DNA of 64,000 nt from Bradyrhizobium sp. CIAT3101 (GCF_029714945.1 NZ_CP121634.1:2377001-2441000), one strand, 5' to 3'; shown: positions 38,161 to 46,419, numbered from the stretch's first letter. The notes: a model not told the origin generated them from the sequence alone. Translations and numbers: made by a program.

Positions 38161-38433
38161 ATGATCGTTTGTTCCTGTAACGTGCTGAGCGATGACGACA
38201 TCCGCGCCGCCGTCGCCGAGTCCGACGACGCCGTGCGTCATGCCAAGCAGATCTACGGATGCCTCGGCTGCAGCGCCGAGTGCGGCCGCTGCGCCCGGAC
38301 GATCAAGACCATCATCGACGAAGCGCTCGGCCCCTGTGCCAAGTCCTGCTGTTCCGGCTGCCCGCACAGCCACACCGTGGCCGCCAACGATGAGGCGGCC
38401 CAGCCCGCCCAGTTCGCCCTCGCGGCCTGCTGA
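38161..38433 (+). CDS. bfd: Bacterioferritin-associated ferredoxin
   Basis: A 90-residue [2Fe-2S] protein that delivers electrons to bacterioferritin to release stored iron. Cluster ligands should be Cys4 and Cys6 (MIVCSCNVLSDDDI) and Cys41 and Cys44 (SAECGRCARTI); two further cysteines (34, 37) sit in YGCLGCS. The C-terminal extension adds cysteines and histidine (CAKSCCSGCPHSH), unlike shorter homologues. It precedes bfr by 132 bases in the same direction, with an Irr-type box before each. Confidence 0.93.
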   Translation: MIVCSCNVLSDDDIRAAVAESDDAVRHAKQIYGCLGCSAECGRCARTIKTIIDEALGPCAKSCCSGCPHSHTVAANDEAAQPAQFALAAC

Positions 38434-38506
38434 TAACTTCCGCAAATTCGGCTGAGCTTTTCCCCGGCTGCGTCCCCGTAGCCGGTTGCTCTCGCGTTTA
38501 ATCTCA

Positions 38507-38523
38507 TTTAGAAGCATTCTAAA
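38507..38523 (+). promoter_or_regulatory. Perfect Irr-type (ICE) box upstream of bfr
   Basis: TTTAGAAGCATTCTAAA is a perfect 17-base palindrome with a three-base spacer, the classic iron-control element recognised by Irr in Bradyrhizobium and relatives. It lies 42 bases before the bfr start, over the probable promoter. Irr is expected to repress bfr when iron is scarce. Confidence 0.88.
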
Positions 38524-38565
38524 GTCGGATAGGTCCGATTTGGACTGCAAGATCTGGAGTGAACC

Positions 38566-39054
38566 ATGCAGGGCGACGCAAAAGTCATCGACTATCTCAA
38601 CAAGGCGCTGCGTCACGAGCTGACTGCGATCAACCAGTACTGGCTGCACTATCGCTTCCTCGACAATTGGGGCCTGCTGGACATGGCCAAGGTCTGGCGC
38701 AAGGAGTCCATCGAGGAGATGGAGCACGCCGACAAGCTCACCGCGCGCATTCTGTTCTTCGACGGCTTCCCGAACATGCAGGTGCTCGATCCCCTGCGCA
38801 TCGGCCAGAACGTCAAGGAAATCATCGAGTGCGACCTCGCCGCCGAAATGAGCGCGCGCGCGCTCTACCAGGAAGCGGCGACCTACTGCCACGGCGTCAA
38901 GGATTACGTCACCCGCGACCTGTTCGAGAAGCTGATGAGCGACGAGGAGCACCACATCGACTTCCTCGAAACCCAGCTTGATCTGATCGGCCGCATCGGC
39001 CTTGAGCTCTATACCCAGAAGCACGTCGGCGGGCTCGAGGGCGAGGGGCACTAA
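38566..39054 (+). CDS. bfr: Bacterioferritin
   Basis: A 162-residue heme-containing iron-storage protein that assembles into a 24-mer shell. All ferroxidase ligands are present: Glu18 (RHELTA), Glu51 and His54 (EEMEHAD), and in the second half Glu (ECDLAAEM) with Glu and His of SDEEHHIDFLE. Met52 is the conserved axial heme ligand. It lies behind a perfect Irr box and ends before a terminator, so it is likely the last gene of the iron-storage pair. Confidence 0.96.
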   Translation: MQGDAKVIDYLNKALRHELTAINQYWLHYRFLDNWGLLDMAKVWRKESIEEMEHADKLTARILFFDGFPNMQVLDPLRIGQNVKEIIECDLAAEMSARALYQEAATYCHGVKDYVTRDLFEKLMSDEEHHIDFLETQLDLIGRIGLELYTQKHVGGLEGEGH

Positions 39055-39079
39055 GCTCCGGCGCCAGCCTTATGAAACG

Positions 39080-39113
39080 AGGCCGTCCCGGCTTTCGTCG
39101 GGACGGCCTTTTT
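39080..39113 (+). terminator. Rho-independent terminator after bfr
   Basis: AGGCCGTCCC (39080-39089) pairs with GGGACGGCCT (39100-39109), loop of ten bases, followed by TTTTT. It closes the bfd-bfr unit. Confidence 0.88.
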
Positions 39114-39127
39114 GTTCGAACTCGCGG

Positions 39128-39730
39128 TTACAGCTGAGTCTTGTAACGTTCTTCCACGATCTCCTGGCTTTCCGGCTCGCCGAGTCCGGTCTGGTCGTGG
39201 ATCACCTGGGCGACACTCGGCATTACCGAGCGCTCTACCTTCTCCGGCGCCCATAGCTTTGAGCGCATCAGCGCCTTGCCGCAGTGGAAATAGACCTCGC
39301 TGACAGCGACGCTCAGCACCGCACGCGGCGGCTTGCCGAACTCGACCATCGACGCGAGCAGCTCCGGCTCGGCCGACAGCGTGCCGCGCCCGCCGACGCG
39401 CAGCGTCTCGTCGATACCCGGCACGAAGAACAGCAGGTGCACGAAGCCGGAGCCTTCGACGACGTTGCGGAAACTGTCGATGCGGTTGTTGCCGGCGCGG
39501 TCGGGCATCAGCAGTTGATTGGGGCCGGCAACATGGACGAAGCCGACGCCGCCGCCGCGGGGTGAGGCGTCGACGCTGCCGTCGATGCCTGATGTCGCGA
39601 GCACGCAGAACGGCGACATCTCGATGAATTTCTTCGCATGCACGTCGATCGCCGGACGCGCCTTCGCGATCACGCGCGGGGTCGGCTTCGCATAGATGGT
39701 GGCAAGGTCTTCGGCGCAGAGGTCGGTCAC
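39128..39730 (-). CDS. Pyridoxamine 5'-phosphate oxidase family flavoprotein
   Basis: A 200-residue FMN-binding split-barrel protein if it starts at GTG 39730, which has AGGGAGACC ten bases upstream; an upstream GTG at 39781 would give 217 residues and overlap the next gene. It contains HAKKFIEMSPFCVLATSGID and VDASPRGGGVGFVHV, typical of the MSMEG_1061-type group, and a long C-terminus ending in YKTQL. Substrate unknown; relatives bind FMN or F420. Confidence 0.85.
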   Translation of the reverse strand: MTDLCAEDLATIYAKPTPRVIAKARPAIDVHAKKFIEMSPFCVLATSGIDGSVDASPRGGGVGFVHVAGPNQLLMPDRAGNNRIDSFRNVVEGSGFVHLLFFVPGIDETLRVGGRGTLSAEPELLASMVEFGKPPRAVLSVAVSEVYFHCGKALMRSKLWAPEKVERSVMPSVAQVIHDQTGLGEPESQEIVEERYKTQL

Positions 39731-39761
39731 GAAGGTCTCCCTGATTGAGGCTTCAAGGATA

Positions 39762-40196
39762 TCATTCCCCGGCCTGACCACTATCCCCTTTATGACGCCG
39801 CCTTGGCCAGTCGATCACGCCGGCGCAGTAAAGCGCCCACCAGATGATCACCGGCTGGAGCGCCAGCCGCGGCCCGTGATAGAGCCAGCTATTGGGGATG
39901 GGCGGAAGGTCGATGCCTTCGAGGGCGTGCTTGATGTTCGCCGGCCAGACGCAGAGCGCATAGAGTGCAAGCGCGACGCCAGCCCACCAGCGAAACGGTC
40001 GCGTCACCAGCGCGATGGCGCCCACGATTTCGGAGAGGCCGGTGATGAGGATCAGCTGCGCAGCAAACGGGACCCAGGATGGCGTGATCGCGAGCAGCTT
40101 GTCCGGAACACGGAGATGCGCGATCCCCGCCGCAAGGTAGAACGCCGCGAGCACGAAGCGCATCACGGCGCGCGTTCGGTCGTTTGCAGGGGGCAT
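39762..40196 (-). CDS. DoxX-like membrane protein
   Basis: A 144-residue inner-membrane protein with four helices: RFVLAAFYLAAGIAHLRV, AQLILITGLSEIVGAIAL, WWAGVALALYALCVWPAN and WALYCAGVIDW. This is the DoxX/DUF417-like pattern; the first helix ends in AAGIAHLRVPDKL. GTG or ATG starts are possible upstream; ATG 40196 was chosen since the recognised sequence begins there. Possible link to quinone or redox stress; role unknown. Confidence 0.8.
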   Translation of the reverse strand: MPPANDRTRAVMRFVLAAFYLAAGIAHLRVPDKLLAITPSWVPFAAQLILITGLSEIVGAIALVTRPFRWWAGVALALYALCVWPANIKHALEGIDLPPIPNSWLYHGPRLALQPVIIWWALYCAGVIDWPRRRHKGDSGQAGE

Positions 40197-40239
40197 CAGC
40201 TGAACTAGCACGCGCGGCGGCGAGGCGCCATCGTGCGCG

Positions 40240-40584
40240 CTACACTGCGTCGGCGGGCACGAAGCAACTGATGATGATGGCGCCGCGGTGGTGGACGTAC
40301 CACACCACGGCTTGACCGACCGGATTGCCGCGATCGCGGATGATGGCGCGCTCGGGCACCTCCATCCATTGTCCCTCGATCGGTACCCAATAGGCGCCTT
40401 TGCGCACGTCGTAGTCGGTGCGATGGCCATCGGAGATGTCGCAGCAGGGTACGCCGTTCGGCGCGATCACGCTCTTGAACCAGGCGCGGATGTCGGGCGG
40501 AACGTTGTCGTATTGGCCGTTGTCGAACGCGAACGCGGCGCTCGTCATCGCGGCGAGCCAAACGCACAGCGCAAGCCTGTGCAT
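40240..40584 (-). CDS. Secreted hypothetical protein with conserved Cys pair
   Basis: A 114-residue secreted protein. Signal peptide 1-19 (MHRLALCVWLAAMTSAAFAF). The mature part contains VPPDIRAWFKSVIAPNGVPC, a Cys-Cys pair (VPCCDISDGHRTDYDVR) and WYVHHRGAIIISCFVP. This family is common in Bradyrhizobium and has no known function. It may be co-transcribed with the DoxX-like gene, 43 bases downstream. Confidence 0.8.
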   Translation of the reverse strand: MHRLALCVWLAAMTSAAFAFDNGQYDNVPPDIRAWFKSVIAPNGVPCCDISDGHRTDYDVRKGAYWVPIEGQWMEVPERAIIRDRGNPVGQAVVWYVHHRGAIIISCFVPADAV

Positions 40585-40724
40585 GCAATCCTCCTCATCG
40601 CGTGTCGATTCGTATCGTTGACGCGATTAAGCCCGAGCCGCCGGCTCATTGCATGCTCAAATAATATGCGGCGCTGATGCGCCGCACATGATGCGTTGCG
40701 ACATCGAGGTCGTTCCGACGATGC

Positions 40725-41786
40725 CTACATCGTGCGCTGCGGTGCAGTCTGCAGCAATTGCCGAACCTGCTCGGTGTAGAATTTCGCGTTGCCGGTGGTG
40801 CCGTGGCCCCGCGTCTCGGTGCTTGCCGGGATGAGATACAGCTTGCCGTTCTTGACACGCTTCATTGCAGCGTCGGTCACGCCGGTCTCGGGCGGATTGC
40901 GCTCGTCGTCGGCGGAATTGATCAGCAGCAGCGAGGCCTCGATCTGCTCCAGCTTGTCGCCGGCGTTGTAGTCGTGCGAGGAATCCCACTGGTAGACGTA
41001 GTCGTTGGCATCCGCGGTGATCGGCGTCGCCAGCCGATCGTCGACGATCTTGTCGGCCTTTGCTGCGGTCGGTGCCTGTTGCTGATAGGCCAGCGTGCCG
41101 CCGATGCTGGCGATGCCATAGGCCGTGATGGCGTATTTCATCATGCGCGGCTGGCTGGTGTAATTGCCGCCGTTGTAATCGGGATCGTTGCGGATGGTGT
41201 CGAGCATGATCCGCCGCATCATCCAGTTGCGCGACGCCATCTCGGTCGGTTGCGAGGCCATCGGCACCAGCGCGTCCATGTCCTTGGGATATGTCTCGCC
41301 CCACAGCCAGGTCTGCATGCCGCCCATGGAGTTGCCGATCACGAGCCGCAGATGCTTGACGCCGAGGCCTTCGGTCACGAGGCGATGCTGCGCCTCGATC
41401 ATGTCGTCGTAATTGTATTTCGGGAAGCTCGTCTTCATGCCGTCGGACGGCTTCGACGATTTGCCGTGGCCGATCGCGTCGGGAATGATGATGTAATATT
41501 TGGACGCATCGAGCGGCTGTCCGGCGCCGAACATCTCGCCGGCGAATGCGGGTGTCAGCATGCTCGCGCCCGAGCCGCCGGTGCCGTGCAGCACGAGCAC
41601 CGGTTGTCCGGTCGGTTCACCTACAGTGGTGTAATGCAGCTTCAGTTCCGGCATGACCTCGCCGGTGTGGAACTTGAAATCCTTGGCAACCCAATCGCCC
41701 TGTTTCGGCGCCGGATAGTCGGCGGCGAATACCGATGTCGAGATGGACAGCAGAATGACCGACAGCGCCGCACAAGAAGCTTTCAT
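40725..41786 (-). CDS. Secreted alpha/beta hydrolase, homoserine acetyltransferase-like
   Basis: A 353-residue secreted enzyme of the MetX-related alpha/beta fold. Signal peptide 1-21 (ending STSVFAADY). The oxyanion region is VLVLHGTGGSG, the nucleophile elbow is VIGNSMGGMQTWLWGE, with Ser as nucleophile, and the Asp/His triad members lie near LLINSADDERNPPE and TRGHGTTGN. Secreted relatives are usually hydrolases, not acetyltransferases. Substrate unknown. Confidence 0.88.
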   Translation of the reverse strand: MKASCAALSVILLSISTSVFAADYPAPKQGDWVAKDFKFHTGEVMPELKLHYTTVGEPTGQPVLVLHGTGGSGASMLTPAFAGEMFGAGQPLDASKYYIIIPDAIGHGKSSKPSDGMKTSFPKYNYDDMIEAQHRLVTEGLGVKHLRLVIGNSMGGMQTWLWGETYPKDMDALVPMASQPTEMASRNWMMRRIMLDTIRNDPDYNGGNYTSQPRMMKYAITAYGIASIGGTLAYQQQAPTAAKADKIVDDRLATPITADANDYVYQWDSSHDYNAGDKLEQIEASLLLINSADDERNPPETGVTDAAMKRVKNGKLYLIPASTETRGHGTTGNAKFYTEQVRQLLQTAPQRTM

Positions 41787-41914
41787 GTTTGTCTCCCCAT
41801 AAGCGGCTCATGGCTCGTGGCCGCGTTGGGATGGACTTTAGCAGAAGTGTCCGGAAGGATGTAGGATTTCGGCTCCGCCGATCGTCTTATGAGGAAATCA
41901 TCGGGAGAGACTGC

Positions 41915-42181
41915 ATGTGTCGCAACATCAAGACGCTGTTCAATTTCGAGCCGCCGGCGACGGAGGACGAGATCCATGCCAGCGCGCTCCAGTTCGTGCG
42001 AAAGCTCTCCGGCTTCAGCAGGCCGTCGCAGGCCAATGAGGCAGCCTTCGACCGCGCGGTCGTCGAGGTCTCGGAGGCTGCGCGAAAACTCCTGACGTCG
42101 CTTCACACCCATGCACCGGCGCGCGACCGCGAGGTCGAGGCGGAGAAGGCGAAGGAACGTTCGCGGCTGCGTTTCGGCTAG
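41915..42181 (+). CDS. DUF2277 family protein
   Basis: An 88-residue protein beginning MCRNIKTLFNFEPPATEDEI, the hallmark of DUF2277. It is helical and basic with no signal. Function is unknown for the whole family. ATG 41915 has GGGAGAGA upstream; the frame extends further back without family sequence. Confidence 0.88.
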   Translation: MCRNIKTLFNFEPPATEDEIHASALQFVRKLSGFSRPSQANEAAFDRAVVEVSEAARKLLTSLHTHAPARDREVEAEKAKERSRLRFG

Positions 42182-42277
42182 CGGTCCGGCCGGGCTCGAC
42201 CGTGATCTGGCTCACGGAAGCGATGGCCGTCACGCGCGATGATGCTCGCCGGGGTTTTGACAACCCGGAGCACGATC

Positions 42278-42490
42278 ATGAACCGCCCCCTTCTTCCGCT
42301 GAAAGCAGGTGCCATCGTTTTCACGCTGTTGTGGACCGCGTGGATGATGTGGTGGAGCGGCTCGTTCTCGAGCGCGAACATGGTGATCCTGGCCATCTGC
42401 GGCGCGGCGGTCGGTTATCTCTGGTACCGCGCCATGCGCTGGCAATTCGAGCGCATGGGCATGCTGCCGCGGCGTGAGGATCGGAAGTAG
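42278..42490 (+). CDS. Small membrane protein
   Basis: A 70-residue protein with two membrane helices (GAIVFTLLWTAWMMWWSG and ANMVILAICGAAVGYLWYRA) and a basic end (MRWQFERMGMLPRREDRK). A GGAG lies eight bases before ATG 42278. No named family. It runs into the end of the convergent collagen-like gene. Confidence 0.7.
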   Translation: MNRPLLPLKAGAIVFTLLWTAWMMWWSGSFSSANMVILAICGAAVGYLWYRAMRWQFERMGMLPRREDRK

Positions 42491-42493
42491 GCG

Positions 42494-43033
42494 CTAGTCC
42501 TTGTGGCCGTGCTTCTTCTTTTTCTTCTTTTTCTTGTGATCGTCGTCTTCGTCATCGTCGCCATCGGCGGAGGCATCGTCAGCCTCCTGCACGGCGGCCT
42601 CCAGCGCCGCACGCTCGGCAGCTTCCTGCGCTTCGCGCTCGGCGGCCTCCTGCTCGCGCTGGCGGCGGCGCTCATCCCAGGCGTCGAAGAGTTGCTCGAG
42701 CCATGGCAGCACCTGCTCGATCGACGGTAATTGGCCGGGCGGACCGGCTTCGCCGCGCGGGCCCTGAGGACCGGCGGGCCCTTGCGGACCTGAGGCGCCC
42801 CGCGCACCGGCTTCGCCCGCCTTGCCCGGCAGACCGGCCTTGCCCTGCGCTCCGGCTTTTCCGGCCGGCCCCGGCTTGCCCTGCGGGCCCGGCTTGCCGC
42901 GTGAGCCGTCGGGGCCCCGCTTGCCCGGATGACCCTGCGGTCCCGGCCGTCCCGGTTCGCCCTGCCGTCCGCGCGGACCCTGGGGTCCCTGCCGTCCCTG
43001 TTCGTCTGCCACGCCGCTGCTCCTTTTGCGCAC
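42494..43033 (-). CDS. Collagen-like protein with coiled coil and poly-Lys tail
   Basis: A 179-residue protein. About residues 13-101 form 29-30 uninterrupted Gly-X-Y triplets (for example GPQGPAGPQGPRGEAGPPG), enough for a triple helix. Then comes a segment with Trp/Leu (SIEQVLPWLEQLFDAWDERR), an Ala/Glu/Arg coiled coil, an acidic cluster (DGDDDEDDDH) and a run of eight lysines before HGHKD. No signal peptide is visible; a GTG 7 codons in is an alternative start. Bacterial collagen-like proteins are often surface or phage-derived, but here export is not shown. A Fis-type regulator lies upstream. Confidence 0.75.
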   Translation of the reverse strand: MRKRSSGVADEQGRQGPQGPRGRQGEPGRPGPQGHPGKRGPDGSRGKPGPQGKPGPAGKAGAQGKAGLPGKAGEAGARGASGPQGPAGPQGPRGEAGPPGQLPSIEQVLPWLEQLFDAWDERRRQREQEAAEREAQEAAERAALEAAVQEADDASADGDDDEDDDHKKKKKKKKHGHKD

Positions 43034-43124
43034 GCAAGCTACTTAGCGGCGTTTGACGACAGCAGCAATTCCGCCCGCGCCTCGTGGCGGGCTTGATCAA
43101 CATCAATCGGCGCGGCGGGGCGCG

Positions 43125-43376
43125 TCAATCGTGATACGCCGGCACCTCGATGCCGGACGCCGCGTAGATCCTGATCTTGTTGCGCAGCGTGCGCACCGAC
43201 AGGCCGAGCACGCGCGAGGCACGCGTGCGGTTGCCGTCGCAGCGTGCGAGCGTCTGGAGCACGAGCTCACGCTCGACCTCGCCGACGGTCGCGCCGATCA
43301 ACAGTGGAACGATCTCATTGGGTGCAAGAAATTGCGCGCCCTGCTCGGGCGCCGCGACATGAACAGTGGTCATCAA
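43125..43376 (-). CDS. Fis-type helix-turn-helix protein
   Basis: An 83-residue protein that is essentially one Fis domain: VERELVLQTLARCDGNRTRA followed by the helix-turn-helix RVLGLSVRTLRNKIRIYAAS. This domain normally closes NtrC-type or FlbD regulators, but no ATPase precedes it. It could act as a small DNA-bending regulator. It lies 91 bases upstream of the collagen-like gene in the same direction. Two ATGs (43376 and 43373) are adjacent. Confidence 0.85.
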   Translation of the reverse strand: MMTTVHVAAPEQGAQFLAPNEIVPLLIGATVGEVERELVLQTLARCDGNRTRASRVLGLSVRTLRNKIRIYAASGIEVPAYHD

Positions 43377-43587
43377 TACACTCCCCGATCAACGCCCGCT
43401 TCCATCGTTGGAAGCGGATCGAGAACAAACGACCCCCAAGCCGAATATCCTAAGCCGTACATCTACGGTGGGCGGGTTTGGTTAACGAAAGGTTAATTGC
43501 GCGCGATCGCACGAATTGACCTTGGGAATGCCGCCGCGCCGCCGCGATTGGCACGAGATGCATAGCGATGCGGACCGATTTCGCGCC

Positions 43588-44355
43588 TCACACCGTGCGA
43601 TATCCGCCATCCACCATCACGATCGTGCCCGTGACGTAGGACGACAGGTCCGAGGCGAGGAAGATCGCTGGGCCGACGATGTCCTCCGGCTTGCCGGTGC
43701 GCGCGAGCGGGGTGTGGTCGACGAAGGCCTGCACCAGCGCCGGATTGGTGGCGCGCACATGCGCGTTGATGTTGGTCTCGATGAAGCCCGGCCCGATCGC
43801 GTTGACGCGCACGCCTTCCTTGCCGAGCTCGACCGCGAGCGCCTTGGTGAAGCCGAGCACGCCGTGCTTCGAGGTGGTGTATGCCGCCGAGCTCGGCGTG
43901 CGCAGATGCACGAAGGACTGGATCGAGCCGATATTGACGATGCGACCCTTGGCTGCACGTAAGGGCGCGAGGAACGCCTGCGTCATGTTGAAGACGCCAT
44001 TGAGGTTGAGCGAGATGATGTCGTTCCAGTCCTTCGCGACCGCCTCGGTCTCGGCGGTGAAGGCGTTGCGGCGGGTGATGCCGGCATTGTTGACGAGGAT
44101 CGAGACCTGCCCGACCTTGTCGGCGATGGTCTTCGCCAGCGCAAAGCAATCGTCGCGTTTGGTCACGTCGAGCGCAAAGCTCTCCGCCTTGCCGGCGGCT
44201 TTGCGGATCTCCTCGGCGGCTGCCGCGACCGTGTCGGCGTTGACGTCGAGCAGCACCACCCGCGCGCCCTCGCGGGCGTAGCCGGCGGCGATGGCCCGGC
44301 CGATGCCGGAACCGGCGCCCGTGACGACAGCGATGTGGTTTGCGAGCAATGCCAT
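43588..44355 (-). CDS. SDR family oxidoreductase (FabG-like)
   Basis: A 255-residue short-chain dehydrogenase. NAD(P) site VVTGAGSGIGRAIAAGYARE, the NNAG at VNNAGITRRN, and catalytic Ser-Tyr-Lys in SSAAYTTSKHGVLGFTKALA. It ends VMVDGGYRTV, standard for the classical SDRs. Glucose- or hydroxyacid-type reductase activity cannot be told apart. Confidence 0.92.
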   Translation of the reverse strand: MALLANHIAVVTGAGSGIGRAIAAGYAREGARVVLLDVNADTVAAAAEEIRKAAGKAESFALDVTKRDDCFALAKTIADKVGQVSILVNNAGITRRNAFTAETEAVAKDWNDIISLNLNGVFNMTQAFLAPLRAAKGRIVNIGSIQSFVHLRTPSSAAYTTSKHGVLGFTKALAVELGKEGVRVNAIGPGFIETNINAHVRATNPALVQAFVDHTPLARTGKPEDIVGPAIFLASDLSSYVTGTIVMVDGGYRTV

Positions 44356-44466
44356 GACAATTTCCTCCCGGATTCGTTTCTAAGTTTCATGAAAGGCTAA
44401 CTCGAAATTAAGGGGTCGGAAACGGCCGCCTTGGCATACTCGTCTTCATTGCTAAACGTTGCGCGC

Positions 44467-44952
44467 ATGATGGAACGACTTGAATCCTGGAAATTGGCGC
44501 TCGAGCGCCTGCGGTCGGCGGAATTCGCCGACTGGGCCGAGGCAGGGCGGCTGGTGGCCGAGATCGTGCGGATGAGCACCAATGCCACGCTGCGGCAGGC
44601 CGCCGAGCAGGCGCTGCCCGTGTTGCGCCAGGCTGCCGACAATGACGATCACGGCGTCACGCTGGCCGCACGGCGCCGCGTCGGCGTGATCCTCGACGTC
44701 GTCCATGATCTGACCGCGCCACGCTTCGGCCGTCGCAACGCCGCGCCGAAGAAGCTGTCCAGCGAGGACCGCGCGCGCAAGATGCTGGGCCTGCCGCTCG
44801 CGGTGCAGCTCACCTGCGACGACATCAACCAGGCCTATCGCCGCGCCGCCAAGGGCATGCATCCCGACCAGGGCGGCAGCGCGCAGGCCTTCATCGACCT
44901 CAGCTCCGCGCGCGATATTCTCATTCACCCCGGCGCGCACAAGGACGCCTGA
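44467..44952 (+). CDS. J-domain-containing protein
   Basis: A 161-residue protein with a J domain at its C-terminus: QLTCDDINQAYRRAAKGMHP then DQGGSAQAFIDLSSARDIL; the HPD signature that stimulates Hsp70 ATPase is intact (GMHPDQGG). The N-terminal half is helical (WKLALERLRSAEFADWAEAG). It could be a client-specific DnaK co-chaperone. ATG 44467 was chosen over an upstream TTG. Confidence 0.85.
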   Translation: MMERLESWKLALERLRSAEFADWAEAGRLVAEIVRMSTNATLRQAAEQALPVLRQAADNDDHGVTLAARRRVGVILDVVHDLTAPRFGRRNAAPKKLSSEDRARKMLGLPLAVQLTCDDINQAYRRAAKGMHPDQGGSAQAFIDLSSARDILIHPGAHKDA

Positions 44953-44958
44953 CGGCGC

Positions 44959-45597
44959 TCAGCTCTTGTTGACGCAGCTCGGATAGGGCGCGGCTTCGCC
45001 CGGCATGATCGGGCAGAGATCGATCGGGCTCAGATCGCGCAGGCGGGCTTCCCAGCGATCGTCGTTGACCGGCGGCTCGTCGCTTTCGGGGCCGCGCTCG
45101 GCCCATTGGATGGTGTAATAGTCGGTCGTGCCCTTGAGCGTGATCAGCAGCGCAGTCTCGCTGTGCCGCGTCGGGCCGCTGTCGATGCGGCCGCAACCGA
45201 CCACGGCGACAAAGCCCTCGAAGCGGCCGAATGTCGTCTCGCCCAAAGGCCTCGCCGCAAAACTGTCCGGGCAGGCCGTCTTGAATCCGCCTGCGATGGT
45301 GCCCGCAAAAATCTGCGGCGATGCGCCCGGCGTCAGCGTCATGCCCTTCTCGCCGGTGACCGTGATCATCTGCGTCCAGCGCTCGGGCGTCTCGCCCTTG
45401 AGCACGGCTTCGCGGATGTAGTGGCCGCCCTTGGTGTTCTCGAACACGGCCGCGAAATTCGACGGCATCGCGAAGCTGACGAGCTGGCTGAAGATCGGCG
45501 AGATCACGCGGAAGGATTGCGGGGCCTGCGCCTGCGCTGCTGCGGCGAGCAGGAGCACAGCGGAGAAAGCAGCCAGCGTCGTCGTCCGTGCGCGCAT
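44959..45597 (-). CDS. Secreted hypothetical protein
   Basis: A 212-residue secreted protein. Signal peptide 1-23 (LLLAAAAQAQAPQ). It has a beta-rich mature part with FRVISPIFSQLVSFAMPSNF and CPDSFAARPLGETTFGRFEG and four or more cysteines in the mature part (ACPD, VGCGR, DLCPI, PSCVNKS). The family appears in Bradyrhizobium genomes; function unknown. Its stop faces the J-domain gene with seven bases between. Confidence 0.75.
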   Translation of the reverse strand: MRARTTTLAAFSAVLLLAAAAQAQAPQSFRVISPIFSQLVSFAMPSNFAAVFENTKGGHYIREAVLKGETPERWTQMITVTGEKGMTLTPGASPQIFAGTIAGGFKTACPDSFAARPLGETTFGRFEGFVAVVGCGRIDSGPTRHSETALLITLKGTTDYYTIQWAERGPESDEPPVNDDRWEARLRDLSPIDLCPIMPGEAAPYPSCVNKS

Positions 45598-45621
45598 CGA
45601 CCTGCTCCAATCCGCGAGGTG

Positions 45622-45665
45622 AAAAAACGACCGGGCAAGGATGCTAGCATCGCATCCTTGCCCGG
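45622..45665 (-). terminator. Rho-independent terminator (minus strand)
   Basis: CCGGGCAAGGATGC (45631-45644) pairs with GCATCCTTGCCCGG (45652-45665), fourteen perfect pairs. Reading on the minus strand it is followed by TTTTTT, so it ends the gene at 45690-45941. Confidence 0.88.
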
Positions 45666-45689
45666 CCCTGTCGTCCGCCGATCGAATTA

Positions 45690-45941
45690 TTACCAGCTGC
45701 AGTGACCGGCCTTCAATGCGTTATCCTTCAGCGCGAGCGCGTCGAGGAAGGTCGGCACGGACGCGCTGGCGCGATGGTAGCCGGCCGGCCACGGCGTGGT
45801 CGGGATGCTCTCGTCCCAGATCTGGCACACGCCGCTGTCCTGCCAGCGGATCAGATGATAGCCGGCTTCGGCCGGGCTCGCGGCGACGAAGGCGACAGCA
45901 GCGACACCGGCGGCAGCGCACAGCATGGAAAGACGACGCAT
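45690..45941 (-). CDS. Small secreted protein, GYHLIRW family
   Basis: An 83-residue secreted protein: signal peptide 1-26 (ending SPAEAGYHL), then GYHLIRWQDSGVCQIWDESI and an Ala/Leu-rich end with a last Cys (KAGHCSW). The two cysteines may pair. The protein at 46159 shows the same pattern and is a paralogue. Function unknown. Confidence 0.8.
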   Translation of the reverse strand: MRRLSMLCAAAGVAAVAFVAASPAEAGYHLIRWQDSGVCQIWDESIPTTPWPAGYHRASASVPTFLDALALKDNALKAGHCSW

Positions 45942-46107
45942 GGATCAGCTCCTCAAAATGAAAGATGTGATGCGCCTCCCGACAATGGCGGGGAGGGGGT
46001 GCGGGGCGCTCTCAGCCTGTGCCCCGAACAAGAGGTGAGTAGTTCCGTGTGCTGATCAGGTTCAAACCGCAAATGGCGGAAATGGCGGAATTCGCTGGCC
46101 AAAAGCA

Positions 46108-46137
46108 GAGGGCGGGCTGCTTGCGCAACCCGCCCTC
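46108..46137 (-). terminator. Probable terminator (minus strand)
   Basis: GAGGGCGGG (46108-46116) pairs with CCCGCCCTC (46129-46137); on the minus strand it is followed by TGCTTTT. It lies 22 bases after the stop of the small gene at 46159. Confidence 0.75.
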
Positions 46138-46158
46138 GAACTGGATCGGCCGATCGGC

Positions 46159-46419
46159 TCAGAGAAAGCAGCGGCGCTCGGCGCGCAACTTGATCTGGAG
46201 CTCGGAGGCCTGCGTGAAGGTCGGCAGCGGCTTGCTGACGACCTTGTAGGTCGACGCGCCCCACTCGAACGGCTTGTAGCGGAGGTCCTCGTTCCAGACC
46301 TGGCAGATGCCGGTGTTGTCCCAGCGGATCACGTAATAGCCGGTCTTCGCCGAGGCCGGCACGGCGAACACGGAAGAAGCGATGCCGGCAACGGCACAAA
46401 GGGCGAGAACGCGACGCAT
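46159..46419 (-). CDS. Small secreted protein, paralogue of 45690 gene
   Basis: An 86-residue secreted protein. Signal peptide 1-24 (ending PASAKTGYY), then GYYVIRWDNTGICQVWNEDL and a C-terminal Cys (AERRCFL). It shares the pattern GYxxIRWxxxGxCQxWxE with the gene at 45690, in the same direction, so both arose by duplication. Function unknown. Confidence 0.8.
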   Translation of the reverse strand: MRRVLALCAVAGIASSVFAVPASAKTGYYVIRWDNTGICQVWNEDLRYKPFEWGASTYKVVSKPLPTFTQASELQIKLRAERRCFL

